A program made the translations under genes and the position numbers. A stretch of DNA of 64,000 nucleotides from Buddleja alternifolia (taxonomy: Eukaryota > Streptophyta > Magnoliopsida > Lamiales > Scrophulariaceae), in assembly GCA_019426215.1 (NCBI GenBank), contig CM033394.1, positions 48,420,423 through 48,484,422 on the forward strand. The letters run 5' to 3'. The notes beneath the pieces were generated by a model, which saw only the letters and a program-made list of their open reading frames with translations, was not told the origin of the DNA and did not search any database. Positions 24,129-36,210 of the stretch are shown in pieces; the first letter of the stretch is position 1, and every line of letters starts with the position of its first letter.

Positions 24129-25190
24129 CAATTTTTATGTGTTATAAAGAAAAATGTTAAAAATTTGAAACCAAACACTTTTTCAAGGGTTTGAACTTTG
24201 AATATAAATTGATCCAGATAACAGATGAGAGAGACAGTGTAATGAGAATGACTTGCAAATAAGCAAACATTATAATTATGTGCAGAAAAAATTAAGCCCA
24301 AGTTCTAGTTGAATTTTTTATTGAAGCCAGTGAGCTAGCCACCAAATGGATCTTCTATATCAGCCACAAGGACAAAGAAAAATGATATATATATATATAT
24401 ATATATGAAAAATCTTATCTCATGTGTGAGCTGATGAGGTCACAATGGATATGATATATGTGCAAACTTTCTGGTATTTTCTTATTGGAATACCATTAGA
24501 TGACATCAAGCTGCCTCTAAATTAATTTCTTTTGTTGAAAATAAGATAATGTACATTTTGATCATGATTATGTTGAGGAAAAAGAAAAACCCTAATTAAG
24601 CTTATCCAAAGTACCAAGTGGAAGTCCATTTGTGTGGTTCCACAAAGAGGCTAATTACATAACACACATTAATGTTATTATGGTTTTGACTATTTTTACT
24701 AAAAACGAACAATAGAATAGTTATTTTTCAAATTAGGCAATTTGCAATGACAATTTTTTTTATAACGGCACTCCATAGTGAAATAAGCTATATGGGTCAC
24801 ACATCCATATCCTTTCTCTCATAAAAGAACATTTATCCTATGAATTCCCCACCTCATTCAACTTTTCTCTTTTGTTTACTTGTTCATAAAAGTGTTCATT
24901 GTATATGCTTCCAAATAAATGGAAATTAGCCCTTTAACCCACACTAACAAGTTGCTTATAAGATCTCTATTTAGCCCTATTGCAAATAGCAATCTTTCAT
25001 ATATGATGAGTCTGAATCCCGAGAGCTTTTAAAAATGAATTTACTAAGCCCTACTGAGGAACATAAAGAATTTGATCAACATCGATACTCGTCACTTCGA
25101 CGCATGCATGGACCAACTATTACCTCACTAATCTTATGATCAAGTTCCTATCAACAAATTATTCAAAATTAGGTTTTCAGTAAGTACATG

Positions 25191-25225
<35 letters not shown>

Positions 25226-25579
25226 TGTCTCATTATAAATTAGATCACCCAAATAATCCAACTATATCTTTATCATTTAAAAAAAGAAAAAAAATATATG
25301 AATATATTTTTGACCCCACTCAATGTAATCCAGAATGTTTGGGGCCCCAACACCTGAGCATCAATCACTAGTAATAGTGAATGGTGATGTATTTGAAGAT
25401 AAGCAAAGATCAGTGGCTCTCAATCCCTTTGCTGCAATCAGATAGGAAATGAATTGGGTGTACATGAGCAGGACCCTCCTCCCGGCCATCTCTATCTTTA
25501 TTGGATAGAGAATTTACACACAAATGTTAAAAGAATCAATTCATTGGTTGTGTCTTAATTAGAAAGCTCCATTATATAC

Positions 25580-25617
<38 letters not shown>

Positions 25618-25690
25618 TCCAACTATGTATTCAAGCCAAAAAGAAATTGCTTTTGTTCATGCATGTCTCCAAATTTTAGGTACTTTGACT
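23783..25690. other. intergenic, no gene recognised
   Basis: AT-rich DNA with microsatellites at about 24088-24128 ((TA)n then (TG)n), 24383-24405, 25193-25222 and 25581-25614. No coding or RNA gene is supported. Confidence 0.5.
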
Positions 25691-25699
25691 AGTGGATCT

Positions 25700-26225
25700 A
25701 ATATGCTTGTTGAAATTTAGGATAAGAGAGCCTTTGGGATGGCTTTACATTGGAAATTTAGCTAGGGATGTCAAGTTGTGTTATCGATAGAGTTTGGAAT
25801 GTTAGAGTCTGTAGAGTGTGATGAAAGAAAGTAATATAAGAATGATCTTGACTCGCTAATCCTATTACAAGAGTAGTTTGGTCACCTTTACAGCTGTATT
25901 GTGGCACTAGACTTCAATTATAAATAAATAACTCATATCTTTTGTAATTTATGATCGAGAAATTAATAAAAAGTATCTAACATGAATGAGGTTATTACAT
26001 TACCACCCTCAATACTTTGATTGGTAAATTTATAATATGCTAGTTAGAATTTAGGATAAGAGCCTTTGGGATGGTTTTACATTTGAGATTTAGCTAGAGT
26101 GGCAAAGTGCGTTATGCTAGACCTCGAAATAAAAGAACGTACTTTAGTCATTACAACTTTTGTTGTAACAGTAGACCTCGGTTGTAAATAGATTAGCAGC
26201 ATATGTGATCAAAAAATTTATAACA
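25700..26225. repeat. diverged direct repeat
   Basis: About 25700-25985 and 26030-26225 share AATTTAGGATAAGAG, CCTTTGGGATGG, TTTACATT, ATTTAGCTAG and a late TTGTAAAT-A block. No coding capacity was seen. Confidence 0.6.
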
Positions 26226-26642
26226 ATCCCAATGACGACTCTCCCGCCATGGGCAGAGACATGTTTTGCTTGACTCGTTCCTAACATGAAATACTATAAG
26301 GACCATCACACCAAATCCTCTATTGCAAATGGTGTTGCATGACAAGTGTATAAATATCTTCTTTATGTATATATAAATGATTTGATTTTATACACTTGAC
26401 ATATTTAGAAGTAAATTGAATAGGAGATTCAAAACCACTTGCAAAGTTGCAATAGTGGATCCAGATTGAAGGACGATGCATGTAAACTTGGGAAAAAAAA
26501 ACATGTGGGCCAAAATTGTAAGGCCCAAGTGAGTATATACCAAACTACATAGTATTGGACTACTAACATTTTGGGCCTATAGGAATCTTCTCATTCTTAT
26601 CTTAGGCCTTAGCCAACATCAAGGAGAGTCCAACTATGTCTA

Positions 26643-26743
26643 AGCCCATTAAAAGATTATGGGCAATTTACTTAAATTGAGCCAGATTCCTTTTAGTAAG
26701 CCCATGGGTTGGCTTAGTGGGCTTCCACTATAAAAAACCCTAA
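26643..26743 (+). promoter_or_regulatory. HisRS promoter: site II motifs, telo-box, TATA
   Basis: Site II motifs (TGGGCT or its complement AGCCCA) at 26643-26648, 26699-26704 and 26718-26723; telo-box AAACCCTAA at 26735-26743; TATAAAAA at 26729-26736 overlapping the telo-box. Telo-box plus site II marks plant genes for translation and ribosome production. The start codon follows about 80 bp later. Confidence 0.6.
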
Positions 26744-26820
26744 AATAAAGTCCATTAGATTCATATTCCTCTATTTTTGCAATCTCACTCATTCAATTTC
26801 ACCGGAAAATCTCTGTAGCA

Positions 26821-29800
26821 ATGGCGGCGGCGGCGGCCGGAAGACGTACTGTTACACTCGGCGGCAAAGGAGCTTCGTTGACGTCCTCCTCCGTGTTCGA
26901 GGTCGCACACGGCGGCGCTAGCGTCACAATCGATTCGTCGGCGCTTTCGCGTCGTTCGTCTTCCAATTCCACCACAAATTTCGCATTTTCAATCCCTAAT
27001 TACTTCACCGGAGAGGAAATTAGGGCTTCGTTGCTCCTGTTATTGAATAAGATTTTACTTTCTTCATCTTCTGCTTCCGCTAGCGCTCAGCTCCAAGAAA
27101 TCCTCGAACGAGATGTTTTGAGTCCGGATTACACTATAAACGACGTTTCGTCGGATGATTTGGATTACTCTGTTGCAGCTATTGATGGCGTTTCAGCTAT
27201 TTTTGATCATTTGTCTTCTGCTTTGTCGTCGATCGCCGACGCGGTTGCGGCGATCTCGTGTGAGGCTTTGCGAGCTGACGTTTCGCCGTTCAATTTGATG
27301 GATTCTGGCGATGGTTCGTCGTCGAAGGATGCTGTTGCTGTTGCTTCTGATTTTAAGGTGTTTTTTAACGGTTCAAAGTTGGTTAGTTCAGGCAAGTTTG
27401 TGGATACTTCTGTAGCGGAGATTCCTTTGGTGCACGGTGGTTTTAGGGAGGTTTCGCGGTTGCTCCATTCGAAAACGAGAGTACAGTTGAATTCCGGTTT
27501 TAGAGCTGGATCAGTGAAGGACATGTCTACTGCATTGTCGTCTTTGGCTCTGTCTCTGTTGAATTTGGGGGATATTAGTGCTCGTCGTACGAAGCTGCTT
27601 GTTGCCAATTCGATTGCTGATGTGGAATTGAGTTCTCGCTTATCGAAAATGTTGGAGACTGATTGCAAGCGTGCTGATTCTTTGGAGGAGCTGTGTGCGT
27701 CGTCGCAAGCTGCTCTTAGGAAGAAGGATTACCTTTTGTTCTTGCACAATGTGTATGAATTATTGAATGTAGTGAGGGAGATTGTTTCTTGGGAGGCCGT
27801 AGCTGCATTCATTGCACTTGAAGGAAGAGATATTTTTGTTGAGAAAATTCAAGGAGACAATGGGAGCGTGGGAGAGCCTTCGACTGGGGATAAGGTTAAA
27901 ATTGATAAGAAGACTGAAAAGAAAAAGAAGGTGGTTTTGGGGAAAGGAACTACTGCGCTCATGCAATTCATCATGGACAGATTGCTTGGTGGAGCGAAAA
28001 AAGGTGATTTGGAAAAATTGGCCAAGGATATTGTGTCATTGCTGGACCCAAGGGGTTCGGGATTTGATGATGTTCTAACGAAAGTGAAAGAGATTGTGGA
28101 AAGCAATGAAAGTCGAAGACTTCCCAAGCTTCCGAAGGTATATTGCACCATTTTCTTTGTGAATGTAGATATATTTTTCCAGCTTTCTCATAAGCTCAGT
28201 GCAGTGTCTGCTATATATTTAATTTCATTGAGAGAGAGGATCGAGGAATATTGGATTTTTGAGTTGTCATTTTAACATTATCATAATAAACTCATTGATG
28301 TGTTTCATGTGAGGGTGCCTATAGGCTCCAATGGATGTCATGTTGTCCCTTTGAGTATCGTTTTTTTTGTTCACATACATGTAGCTTGTCTCCGAGACAC
28401 TTGGATTTAAATTACATACTTCTTGTTCTTGCCATTACGCAGGGTACTCGTGATTTCGCAAAAGAGCAGATGGCAGTCAGAGACAAAGCATTCGCAATTA
28501 TAGGCGAGGTTTTCAAGAGGCACGGTGCTATGGCTTTAGATACCCCTGTCTTTGAAATGAGAGAGACACTTATGGGAAAGTACGGGGAAGACTCTAAATT
28601 GATCTATGACCTTGCTGATCAGGCATGCTTCTTGTTTCTGATGAGCCTTTTCATACATAAATCACATAAATTTAATCCGACATAAAGATGTATTTCAGGC
28701 TATTAATTCTTTTTCCTTTGTCCTGTTCGTTTAGCTCAGTATTTTTATTGCACGTTTGCAGGGTGGTGAATTATGTTCACTTCGTTATGATTTGACAGTT
28801 CCTTTTGCTCGATTTGTTGCTATGAATGGTTTGACATCATTCAAAAGGTATCAGATAGCAAAAGTGTACCGAAGGGACAACCCATCTAAGGGACGATACC
28901 GTGAATTCTATCAATGTGACTTCGATATTGCAGGTCAATTTGAAAAAATGGGGCCAGACTTTGAAGTCATAAAAATCTTGACAGAGTTGCTTGATGAGCT
29001 AGATATTGGAGATTATGAGGTAATCCTTTTAATGGTATTATTGGTTTTGACGTGGTCAGGAATATTATACATCGTATTACCTATTGTTTTCTGTGGTTTT
29101 TGTTTATAGAATAGTGTTTCTTATACGTGTTAAAAATTCTGTTTTGTTTTACTTCTCATAATGCTATATCTTTTCCAGGTGAAGTTGAATCACCGGAAGT
29201 TACTTGATGGAATGTTGGCTATTTGTGGGGTGCCAAAAGAAAAATTTAGAACTATATGTTCAAGTATTGACAAGTTAGACAAGCAAACATTTGAGCAAAT
29301 AAAAAAAGAAATGGTAAGTGAAATGATCTGGTACTGAAAATGTTATTAATTGCTCTTATAATAATCCTAGCACATTTTTGTCAGATGAGAATAATTCTGA
29401 GAAGTGCACTCTTTTGAGATATTCTGAAATTTTTTTGATGTGTTGTTTTTCTAGGTGGAAGAAAAGGGTTTAACTGAGGAGACTGCAGATAAAATTGGAA
29501 CTTTTGTTAAACATAGAGGATCTCCGGTGGAATTATTATCTAAGTTAAAAGAAGAAGGCAGTGAGTTCTTAAAGAACAGCGACGCTGAGCTTGCATTGAA
29601 TGAATTAGAGATTTTGTTCAAAGCTTTAGTGAAGTCCAAGTGTGTTGATAAAGTAGTTTTTGACTTGAGTCTTGCAAGAGGTCTGGATTACTACACTGGA
29701 GTCGTATTCGAAGCTGTTTTTAAAGGGGCTACACAGGTACGCTTTAATTTGTTTATAATATAAATTGCATATTTATTGGTTATCTGTATTCTGTTAATAT

Positions 29801-31505
29801 ATCCTGTTGCCAAACCGTAATAATTGGGTAAATTATGTACACACCCTGACCCCTAATTACGAAAAACGCCCCATAAGAAATTACCTTAACTTCCACCATT
29901 TGTAATTTTACCATCAGATTACAATTTAACCGCCTCTCAGATTACAATTTCATCCCACGTCAGTATAAGCAAATTACAATTTCACCACCTGTTTTTTGAG
30001 TTGTCAACATCTAACTGGTGTAGTGGTATTTGCAAAATTTCAGGAGCTTTGTTGATAATTACCCAATAAGTGGAGGGATGTGCATGAAATTATTTCTGAA
30101 TAGTTTCATTCTCAATTAAACCAAAAAAGAGAAACCCACCTCTTACTCTTCTTTATTGTGATTGGTTCTACATTCCCACACTACTTTTTTGAGAACATTT
30201 TATAAGGAGCTGATGCACAGGTTGGTTCGATTGCTGCTGGTGGGCGCTACGACAATCTCATAGGGATGTTTGGCACGAAGCAGGTTCCTGCAGTTGGAAT
30301 CAGCTTGGGAATAGAGAGAGTATTTGCAATAATGGAGCAGCTTCAGAAAGATAAGAACCAGGTCTGTCTATTTACTTCAGCTAGACATCCACCTCTTGTT
30401 GAATTAATAACAACATGAACCCGAATTCCATTTCCTCTGAAGAATTACTCAAACATGTGAAGTCCATGTCTAAGTTGTTTTATACTAACCTAGATGTGCC
30501 CACTTTGAGTGTTGGTATAATAGAGACGTATGGTAGACTAGTTGCATAAATATGGATATGTAGAAGCAAAACATACTTTTTATTGGTTCCTTCAAAGAAG
30601 TGAGCCTCTATAATCATTATCTTTGTTCGGATTTGACCCCTAAGGCTATGTTTGGAGCGTGGATTTTTATTGGGAAAATACTGACAACTCCTTTTCTCGC
30701 TTCAAACAATGTCAAATATAATGTAAGGTTGTGTTTGGATTGGTGGATTTAGATTTAAGGAGTACACCATGATGATGGTTCAAAATGATTTCTAGTGGAC
30801 TTTGAAATCCATTGTAACTTGAAATCATCCAAACAAGCTTGATGGATTTGTTAATAAATTTGATATCATGACTCTTTCATCTTTCAATCAAACACAACGT
30901 AAAAAATTCATGCCACCCACTTAGGTACTGCGCAAATGAGTGGGTTTCTGAGCGATTAGATGAAAATAGCGATGTCTGTAAAGTGAAACACTGACATTGC
31001 TACGTTTATCCTAACGATCCACAATTTTACTTGAGTACTATCCAAGTTGGCAGCATCTCATGACCCCTACTATTGTTCTTCACTACATATTTTCTTATTG
31101 TGGTTTCTCTTAGCTGAATAAATTTGAAAATTATATTCGAGAATTTGGTCGAAGTTGATGTTTCAAGCATGGACATTCTATCTTTCCACATACCAGGAAA
31201 TTCGAGCAACCGAAACTCAAGTCCTAGTCAGCATCCTAGGCGACGACTTATCATTGGGCGCTGAACTTGTAAGTGAATTATGGGGTGCAAAGCTGAAAGC
31301 CGAGTTTTCAATCAATAAGAGAGTGATAAAGCACATTGACCGTGCCAGAGGATCCAAGATCCCGTATATGGTAATCGTAGGAGAGCAAGAACTGAATAAA
31401 GGAATTGTGAAACTAAAAGATGTTACCGCTGCAACTGAAGATGAGGTTCCGAGAAGTGGACTTCTGGAGGAGCTTCGGAGACGGTTGAACGCCACATCAC
31501 CTTAG
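26821..31505 (+). CDS. histidyl-tRNA synthetase, cytosolic type
   Basis: Joins histidine to tRNA-His (EC 6.1.1.21). Exons: 26821-28137, 28443-28622, 28762-29019, 29179-29313, 29455-29736, 30221-30361, 31197-31505; all introns are phase 0, giving 873 residues. Residues 1-439 (exon 1) are the plant N-terminal extension, ending in a Lys-rich stretch and LPKLPK. The class II catalytic core starts at [10 protein letters not shown]. Visible motifs: DLTVPFARF, motif 2 region [20 protein letters not shown], HisA block [10 protein letters not shown] (about 705-715) and HisB block AAGGRYDNL (about 728-736); the last exon is the anticodon-binding domain. There is no obvious transit peptide, so a cytosolic place is inferred. 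Intron 2 uses a GC donor (CAG then GCATGC). Exon 1 reads on into intron 1 for 45 codons. Confidence 0.95.
28623..28761 (+). other. GC-AG intron of HisRS
   Basis: The conserved junction [17 protein letters not shown] requires splicing from CAG directly to GGTGGT. The intron therefore begins GC (28623-28624) and ends TTTGCAG. No GT donor keeps both the frame and the motif. Confidence 0.85.
29826..30096. mobile_element. MITE in HisRS intron 5, GGGTAAATTAC-type family
   Basis: Ends GGGTAAATTATGTACAC and the complement of GTGCATGAAATTATTTC. The interior repeats 'agattacaattt' three times. The flanks GTAATAATT and TGAATAGTT are only weakly alike as a 9-bp duplication, so it is probably an old insertion. 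Confidence 0.6.
30727..30899. mobile_element. Tourist-like MITE in HisRS intron 6
   Basis: 173 bp with ends GGTTGTGTTTGGATTG and the complement of CAATCAAACACAACG, flanked by TAA at 30724-30726 and 30900-30902. A TAA duplication and a GG-N-TGTTTGG terminus are what PIF/Harbinger-derived Tourist MITEs show. Confidence 0.7.
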
Positions 31506-31837
31506 TATTGCTACACGAGTTACCAAAATCAAGGCTTCTCTAACTTATAAAATTCCGATGTTATATATATCAGACTGATAATTTGGAAATGGGGACAAGG
31601 AAAAGTATCCCTATACTCTTTTCATTTTTGTGCATTAATGTTGAGAATTGAGGTGCCCTTGCCAAATTTTTGTTTCCTATGGAGGAAACTAACATGTTGT
31701 CAATTATGTTGAGAACACGAAAGATGAGTTGTCGGGATATATTTGGATTTGTATAATGTGCATTTTGTGCATTCATGTTTTGCAAAGATGAATTTCTAAT
31801 GTCATAGATCCACGAAGCTATTTATTTAATTTTCTAG
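31506..31837. other. HisRS 3' flank
   Basis: Presumed 3' UTR and downstream sequence. No other feature is supported. Confidence 0.5.
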
Positions 31838-32005
31838 TTTTTTTTTTTTTTTTTTTAAACACGAAGGTTTAAAAGTAATTACTCGTGGTATCATATGGTG
31901 GGCTCAGAAATTTTCTGCATACACAATGATTCGAACTCGATATATCTTTGTTTAAGCAATCAAAATGTATTCTACCCCGGTCGACCACGGTCGATGATAT
32001 ACTAT
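31838..32005 (-). mobile_element. possible tRNA-derived SINE, minus strand
   Basis: On the minus strand an A-box-like TGGTCGACCGGG (within 31974-31987) is followed about 50 nt later by a B-box-like AGTTCGAATCA (about 31928-31938), and the segment ends in a run of about 17 A. The order and tail fit a SINE, but both boxes have mismatches and the target duplication is not resolved. Confidence 0.4.
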
Positions 32006-32168
32006 TTAATGATGAGCAAACATGCACAAATTTCTCATAATTATCATTCTGTCCTTCATTTTGCAAATGTGTGAAAAAAATGTTCAAGAAAGTTACCGTA
32101 TTGAATCAATGATTATTTACTCTTATCGAATGAATATTCAAATATATAGACGCATAAAATGTGCCAAA

Positions 32169-32860
32169 AAATAACCAATAAGAGCATCTCCAACTCATAA
32201 ATGCAAAAACGGTGCAACTTCTGCAGTATTTTGGTGTTGTATAATAAATTTACTTCAATCCACAACTCTATTTCTTACACCAAAAATAATATTATCTAAA
32301 TTCTATTTTTATACTATTATTCATATTTCAACAAATAGAAAAAAGATGGATTTGCACCAAATTTCGTGCAAATCAACAATTGCACACCAAATATAGCGTG
32401 TTACTATTCATCCGCGCCAAATTTGGTGCAAATAATGGTGTGGGTTGGAGAGCCCAACATGCACCAAAATGACCATCACTCCAACCCAATATGGAGTGGA
32501 TAGGGGTGTTCACGAATTGATCGGACCGCCCGAACCTGCAGAAAATCAACATTTCCGTTCAAGTCGAAAATCGAACCGAAAATTAAATTGTTGATTAATT
32601 GTTTTGTATGGGTTTTAACTTATTTTGTATTTATATGGGTTTAATTGTTTAAATTCTATTTGATTAATTAATTTTTTTTTTGGGCCAGGTTCAATGTAAC
32701 CGAACCGAAAAGATTCGGTCTTTAACCAAACTGTTTCGGTTCGATTTTCGGTCCGAAATTTCAGAAAATCGAAATTTCAATTAACCGAAATTCCTGTTCG
32801 GTTCAGTTAAATAACGGACCGATGAACAGCCCTAGACCGTGTGGATTGGAGATGGTTTAA
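32169..32860. mobile_element. MITE with AGAGCATCTCCAA end, interrupted
   Basis: The left end AGAGCATCTCCAACTC (about 32169) and the right-side GATTGGAGATGGTTT (about 32842-32856) are inverted. The interior carries GCACCAAATTTGGTGCAAAT-type inner repeats. A second element (32501-32834) sits inside it. Confidence 0.5.
32501..32834. mobile_element. hAT-like MITE nested in another MITE
   Basis: Ends TAGGGGTGTTCA and the complement of TGAACAGCCCTA, with an interior rich in CCGAACCGAA words. The same end type bounds the larger element at 40473-41391. No clean 8-bp duplication was found here. Confidence 0.6.
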
Positions 32861-32961
32861 GAAATAAAAGTGGTATTTTAAAAGCGTCATTTCAATATTT
32901 TGACTTAAAGTCGCTTCCTTTTTCTACAATTATACTGATTTGGCCCGAGACTATAGTACAA

Positions 32962-32977
32962 AGCCCATAAACCCTAA
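32962..32977 (+). promoter_or_regulatory. MAK16 promoter: site II motif and telo-box
   Basis: AGCCCA (32962-32967, the complement of TGGGCT) is followed by AAACCCTAA (32969-32977), 160 bp before the MAK16 start codon. This is the classic pair on plant ribosome-biogenesis genes and agrees with the gene's role. Confidence 0.7.
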
Positions 32978-33137
32978 TTTCGCCCCCATTGTTAAACCCA
33001 CAGTCACTTCGCAAAAGAATTAGAACACAAATCTTGTCCGCCCAAAGGACATAACCTGGGCGAATTATAAAATTCGATCAGCAATCAATTGAACGATTAT
33101 TATTGTTATTCATAAATCTCGTAACAATCAGTAAAAG

Positions 33138-35552
33138 ATGCAGCACGATGAGGTCATATGGCAAGTTATCAGGCACAACCACTGCAGTTTCATGGCCAAG
33201 TAAGCAATATATATACATATATATATATATAATATATGTGTGTGTGTGTTTGTTTTTGTTGTCAATTTTATGGTTTATGTGTTGTTTATTTGTGTTCTTT
33301 GCTTTTTGTGTTGAATTTATGTTGAATTTTATGATAGGATTGAAACGGGGATATTCTGTCGAAACCCTTACAATGTGACCGGGATATGTAATCGGAGCTC
33401 GTGCCCTCTCGCGAACAGCCGATACGCCACGATACGGGACCAAGATGGTATGTTTATTGTGTATTTACTTATTGTTGTGTAAAATGCTGAAGCTATGATG
33501 TTTTGATTTGATTGTTTTGCGTTTCGATTAGTTTAGTGTGGAGCTGAATGTTTTTGATTTCGGTCGTTTGGTGTTTTTTCTTTCAGGAGTGTTTTACTTG
33601 TATATGAAGACTATAGAGAGGGCACATATGCCGAATAAACTGTGGGAAAGAGTTAAATTGCCTAGGAATTATGAGAAGGCTCTTGAGATCATTGACAAGC
33701 ACTTGGTAATGATATTTTATTGTTTAACACGTCGCTAGATGAATTGTTTTGTATGTATGTCATGAGGCTTCAACTTTATTGACATTGTCGCTGATTTTAA
33801 CAGACGTACTGGCCGAAGTTACTTGTACACAAAACAAAACAGAGATTAACTAAGATGACACAAATGCGGATACGCATGAGGAAACTTGCTTTAAAGACGA
33901 GGTTTGCCCCCTTTTCTTTTCTTGGCTTCGTACAAGTTTTCTAGTAGAGATAAATATGTATAGAAGGTCTTCATTACTAACATGTGTGCCGAATCTTACT
34001 CTGAGGCCAATCACGTGTTTACATTTTGAGTAGATGAGAATGGAGACTTAATCTCAACACTCAGCCTATTTAGATATTAATTTTGATGTAGTATAAGATG
34101 TGCAAAAGTTTTAAAAGATGAGTAGTATTTGAGACTTATCTCAACATGCATTCCTATTTTGGTATTAATTTTGACTAATTATAAGATTTATGCGCATTAC
34201 TCTTGGCATAGTCATAGTCGAAATCGATCCATCCAATATTATATGGTATAAGAGCGAAGGTAGATTATTTGATGCCCATTTCAGCTGTACATTTTTTCTT
34301 AAATAACAGCTTTTTTTAGCCAATGTTTGATATATCTGTTTATTTTTTTCCTATCATTATCAATTTATTCTGACGTTTGGCGTCCTTTTAACTTGCGGCC
34401 TGTGTACAGAGAGAAACTTATGACAGTACCTACAAAACAAAAGAAGAGAGAAGCTCGAAGAGAGGAAAAGGCTGAGAAGGCAGCAGTTTTAGAGAAAGTA
34501 ACCTCGTTAACCCCATGTGTTTTAACCCGCACTTATGTTCTGTTATTGCATTAGTAACTAGAAAATGTTTATACCGTTTTGCAGAGTATTGAAAAGGAGT
34601 TGCTTGAACGACTCAAGAAAGGTGTTTATGGTGACATCTATAATTATCCTGTTGATAAGTACAATGAAATCCTCGATAAGGAGGTTGGAAAGACAGCTGT
34701 TAGTGAAGATGAAGAGGAGGTTAAACAACAAAACCGGATCCACTTATTTCATTAGTTAGTCATCCCTTTGAATATATAGTGTTGCTCACTGAAGCTCGCA
34801 ATTGATAATTGCAGGAAGCCGAGATAGAATATGTTGAAGGCTATGAAGAGCTTGAAGAAGAGGACGATATTGAAGATTTCGGTGGTTTTTCACTCAACGA
34901 GGATGATGATAATGGTAAACATGCATGAATGCTTAATTTCCTTTATTTCATGAAATATATGTGTTCCTGGTATCTATTTAGGGTAAATTACAGACACTCC
35001 CAACGTGACACTCTAATTACAAAAACACCCCCAATATTTGAAAATTACCATAATTTCCCGTATTAGTAAAAAGCAATTTTACAATTTCGGCCCATGTCGG
35101 TAAAAAGCATATATCAATTTCACCCGTGTTTTGGAGCTGTTAGGTCTGATAGGGGTGTTCTGGTAATTTGCAAAACTTCGGGGGGTTTGTGGTAATTACC
35201 AACAGGGAATGTGCATGTAATTATCCCTTCTATTTATTACCAACTAAAGGACTTTAATATTGCAGTCGGAATGGATGACGATGATGATGATGATGAAGAG
35301 AATGTATTCGTTGACCGTAAGAGAGGTAGGAAGGGTTCTGCGAGAAATCTAGAGAAGGAAGAACCAAATGCCAAATCTAAGAAGAAAGTCAAAGTCCATG
35401 TTGAGGTAAATGCCCCCCCTCTTCGTTTCATTCTTTTCTGCCTTTTTCAGCGTCACTTTGTGTTTCATCCTCTACAAAAGTAACATCCCATATAATTTAT
35501 ATAATAGGTCGAGCACGAAGATGCAGTTGAAAGACAAACAGCTGTGCATTGA
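33138..35552 (+). CDS. MAK16: MAK16, nucleolar 60S ribosome-biogenesis factor
   Basis: Needed for early assembly of the large ribosomal subunit in the nucleolus, where the family works with RPF1. Exons: 33138-33199, 33338-33447, 33587-33705, 33804-33901, 34410-34497, 34585-34719, 34815-34914, 35266-35405, 35508-35552, giving 298 residues, the usual MAK16 length. It opens [20 protein letters not shown], with conserved metal-binding-type cysteines C16, C28, C38 and C43. Then come [18 protein letters not shown] and [19 protein letters not shown], the Lys/Arg/Glu-rich coiled stretch, [10 protein letters not shown], and a strongly acidic C-terminal part with seven Asp in a row, followed by a basic KSKKKVKVH patch. 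All introns are GT-AG. Intron 1 carries a (TA)n(TG)n microsatellite and intron 7 a MITE. Confidence 0.95.
34981..35227. mobile_element. MITE in MAK16 intron 7, GGGTAAATTAC-type family
   Basis: 247 bp with ends GGGTAAATTACA and the complement of TGTAATTATCCC. The flanks are ATCTATTTA (34972-34980) and TTCTATTTA (35228-35236), a 9-bp duplication with one mismatch. The duplication length suggests Mutator-like transposition for the family. Confidence 0.75.
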
Positions 35553-36210
35553 AGGTTTTCATCAAGGCTTTGTTGAATTAGCTTTATGTGCTAGTTCATC
35601 ACTTATATACTTGAAAACGGGGAGAGTTACTAAAGGATAACGGGGTTTTTGTGATTTAAATTGCGTCTCAAATACACACAACATTGACAGTCACGGGGAG
35701 TGCATGTAGTCTTCAGTCTTTCTCTTTTGTTGCTGTAAACAACGGTTATTTCATTCTTATTTTATTTTTCCCCCATGTATTATTGCTGAATTTTGACATT
35801 CTATTGAAAGATTTTCTTGTCTTGCATGAGAACTATTTTGGTGGTATCATAGGTAGTCTATTATATGATTGTCGCATCTTAAGCCATTTCCTAAATAAGA
35901 CAACTTAGTACCAACTCTAATGGGATAGAATGTGAACATATAATTGTCCATGGATTATCCATTGCTTAGAAAGGGACAAAAAAATGCTCCTAAAATATGA
36001 AGTTAGGTTTCTTTTCTGAGTAAATTATATAGAAAGTGAATTTTCTGAGTAAATTATATAGAAAGTGAATTATACTTATCATGTGATCCGTGTACATGGA
36101 AAAGAGAGTCATTAATCAAGTAAGTGAGTCATGTTTCTTTTATGAGTAATCTCCAAATGTTGCTCATCTATCCTTCATCGTCTTTATTCGAAAGCTCAGG
36201 ATTTATCACC
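35553..36210. other. MAK16 3' flank
   Basis: No gene is supported. A 29-bp perfect tandem duplication is at 36012-36069 (TTTTCTGAGTAAATTATATA core). Confidence 0.55.
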
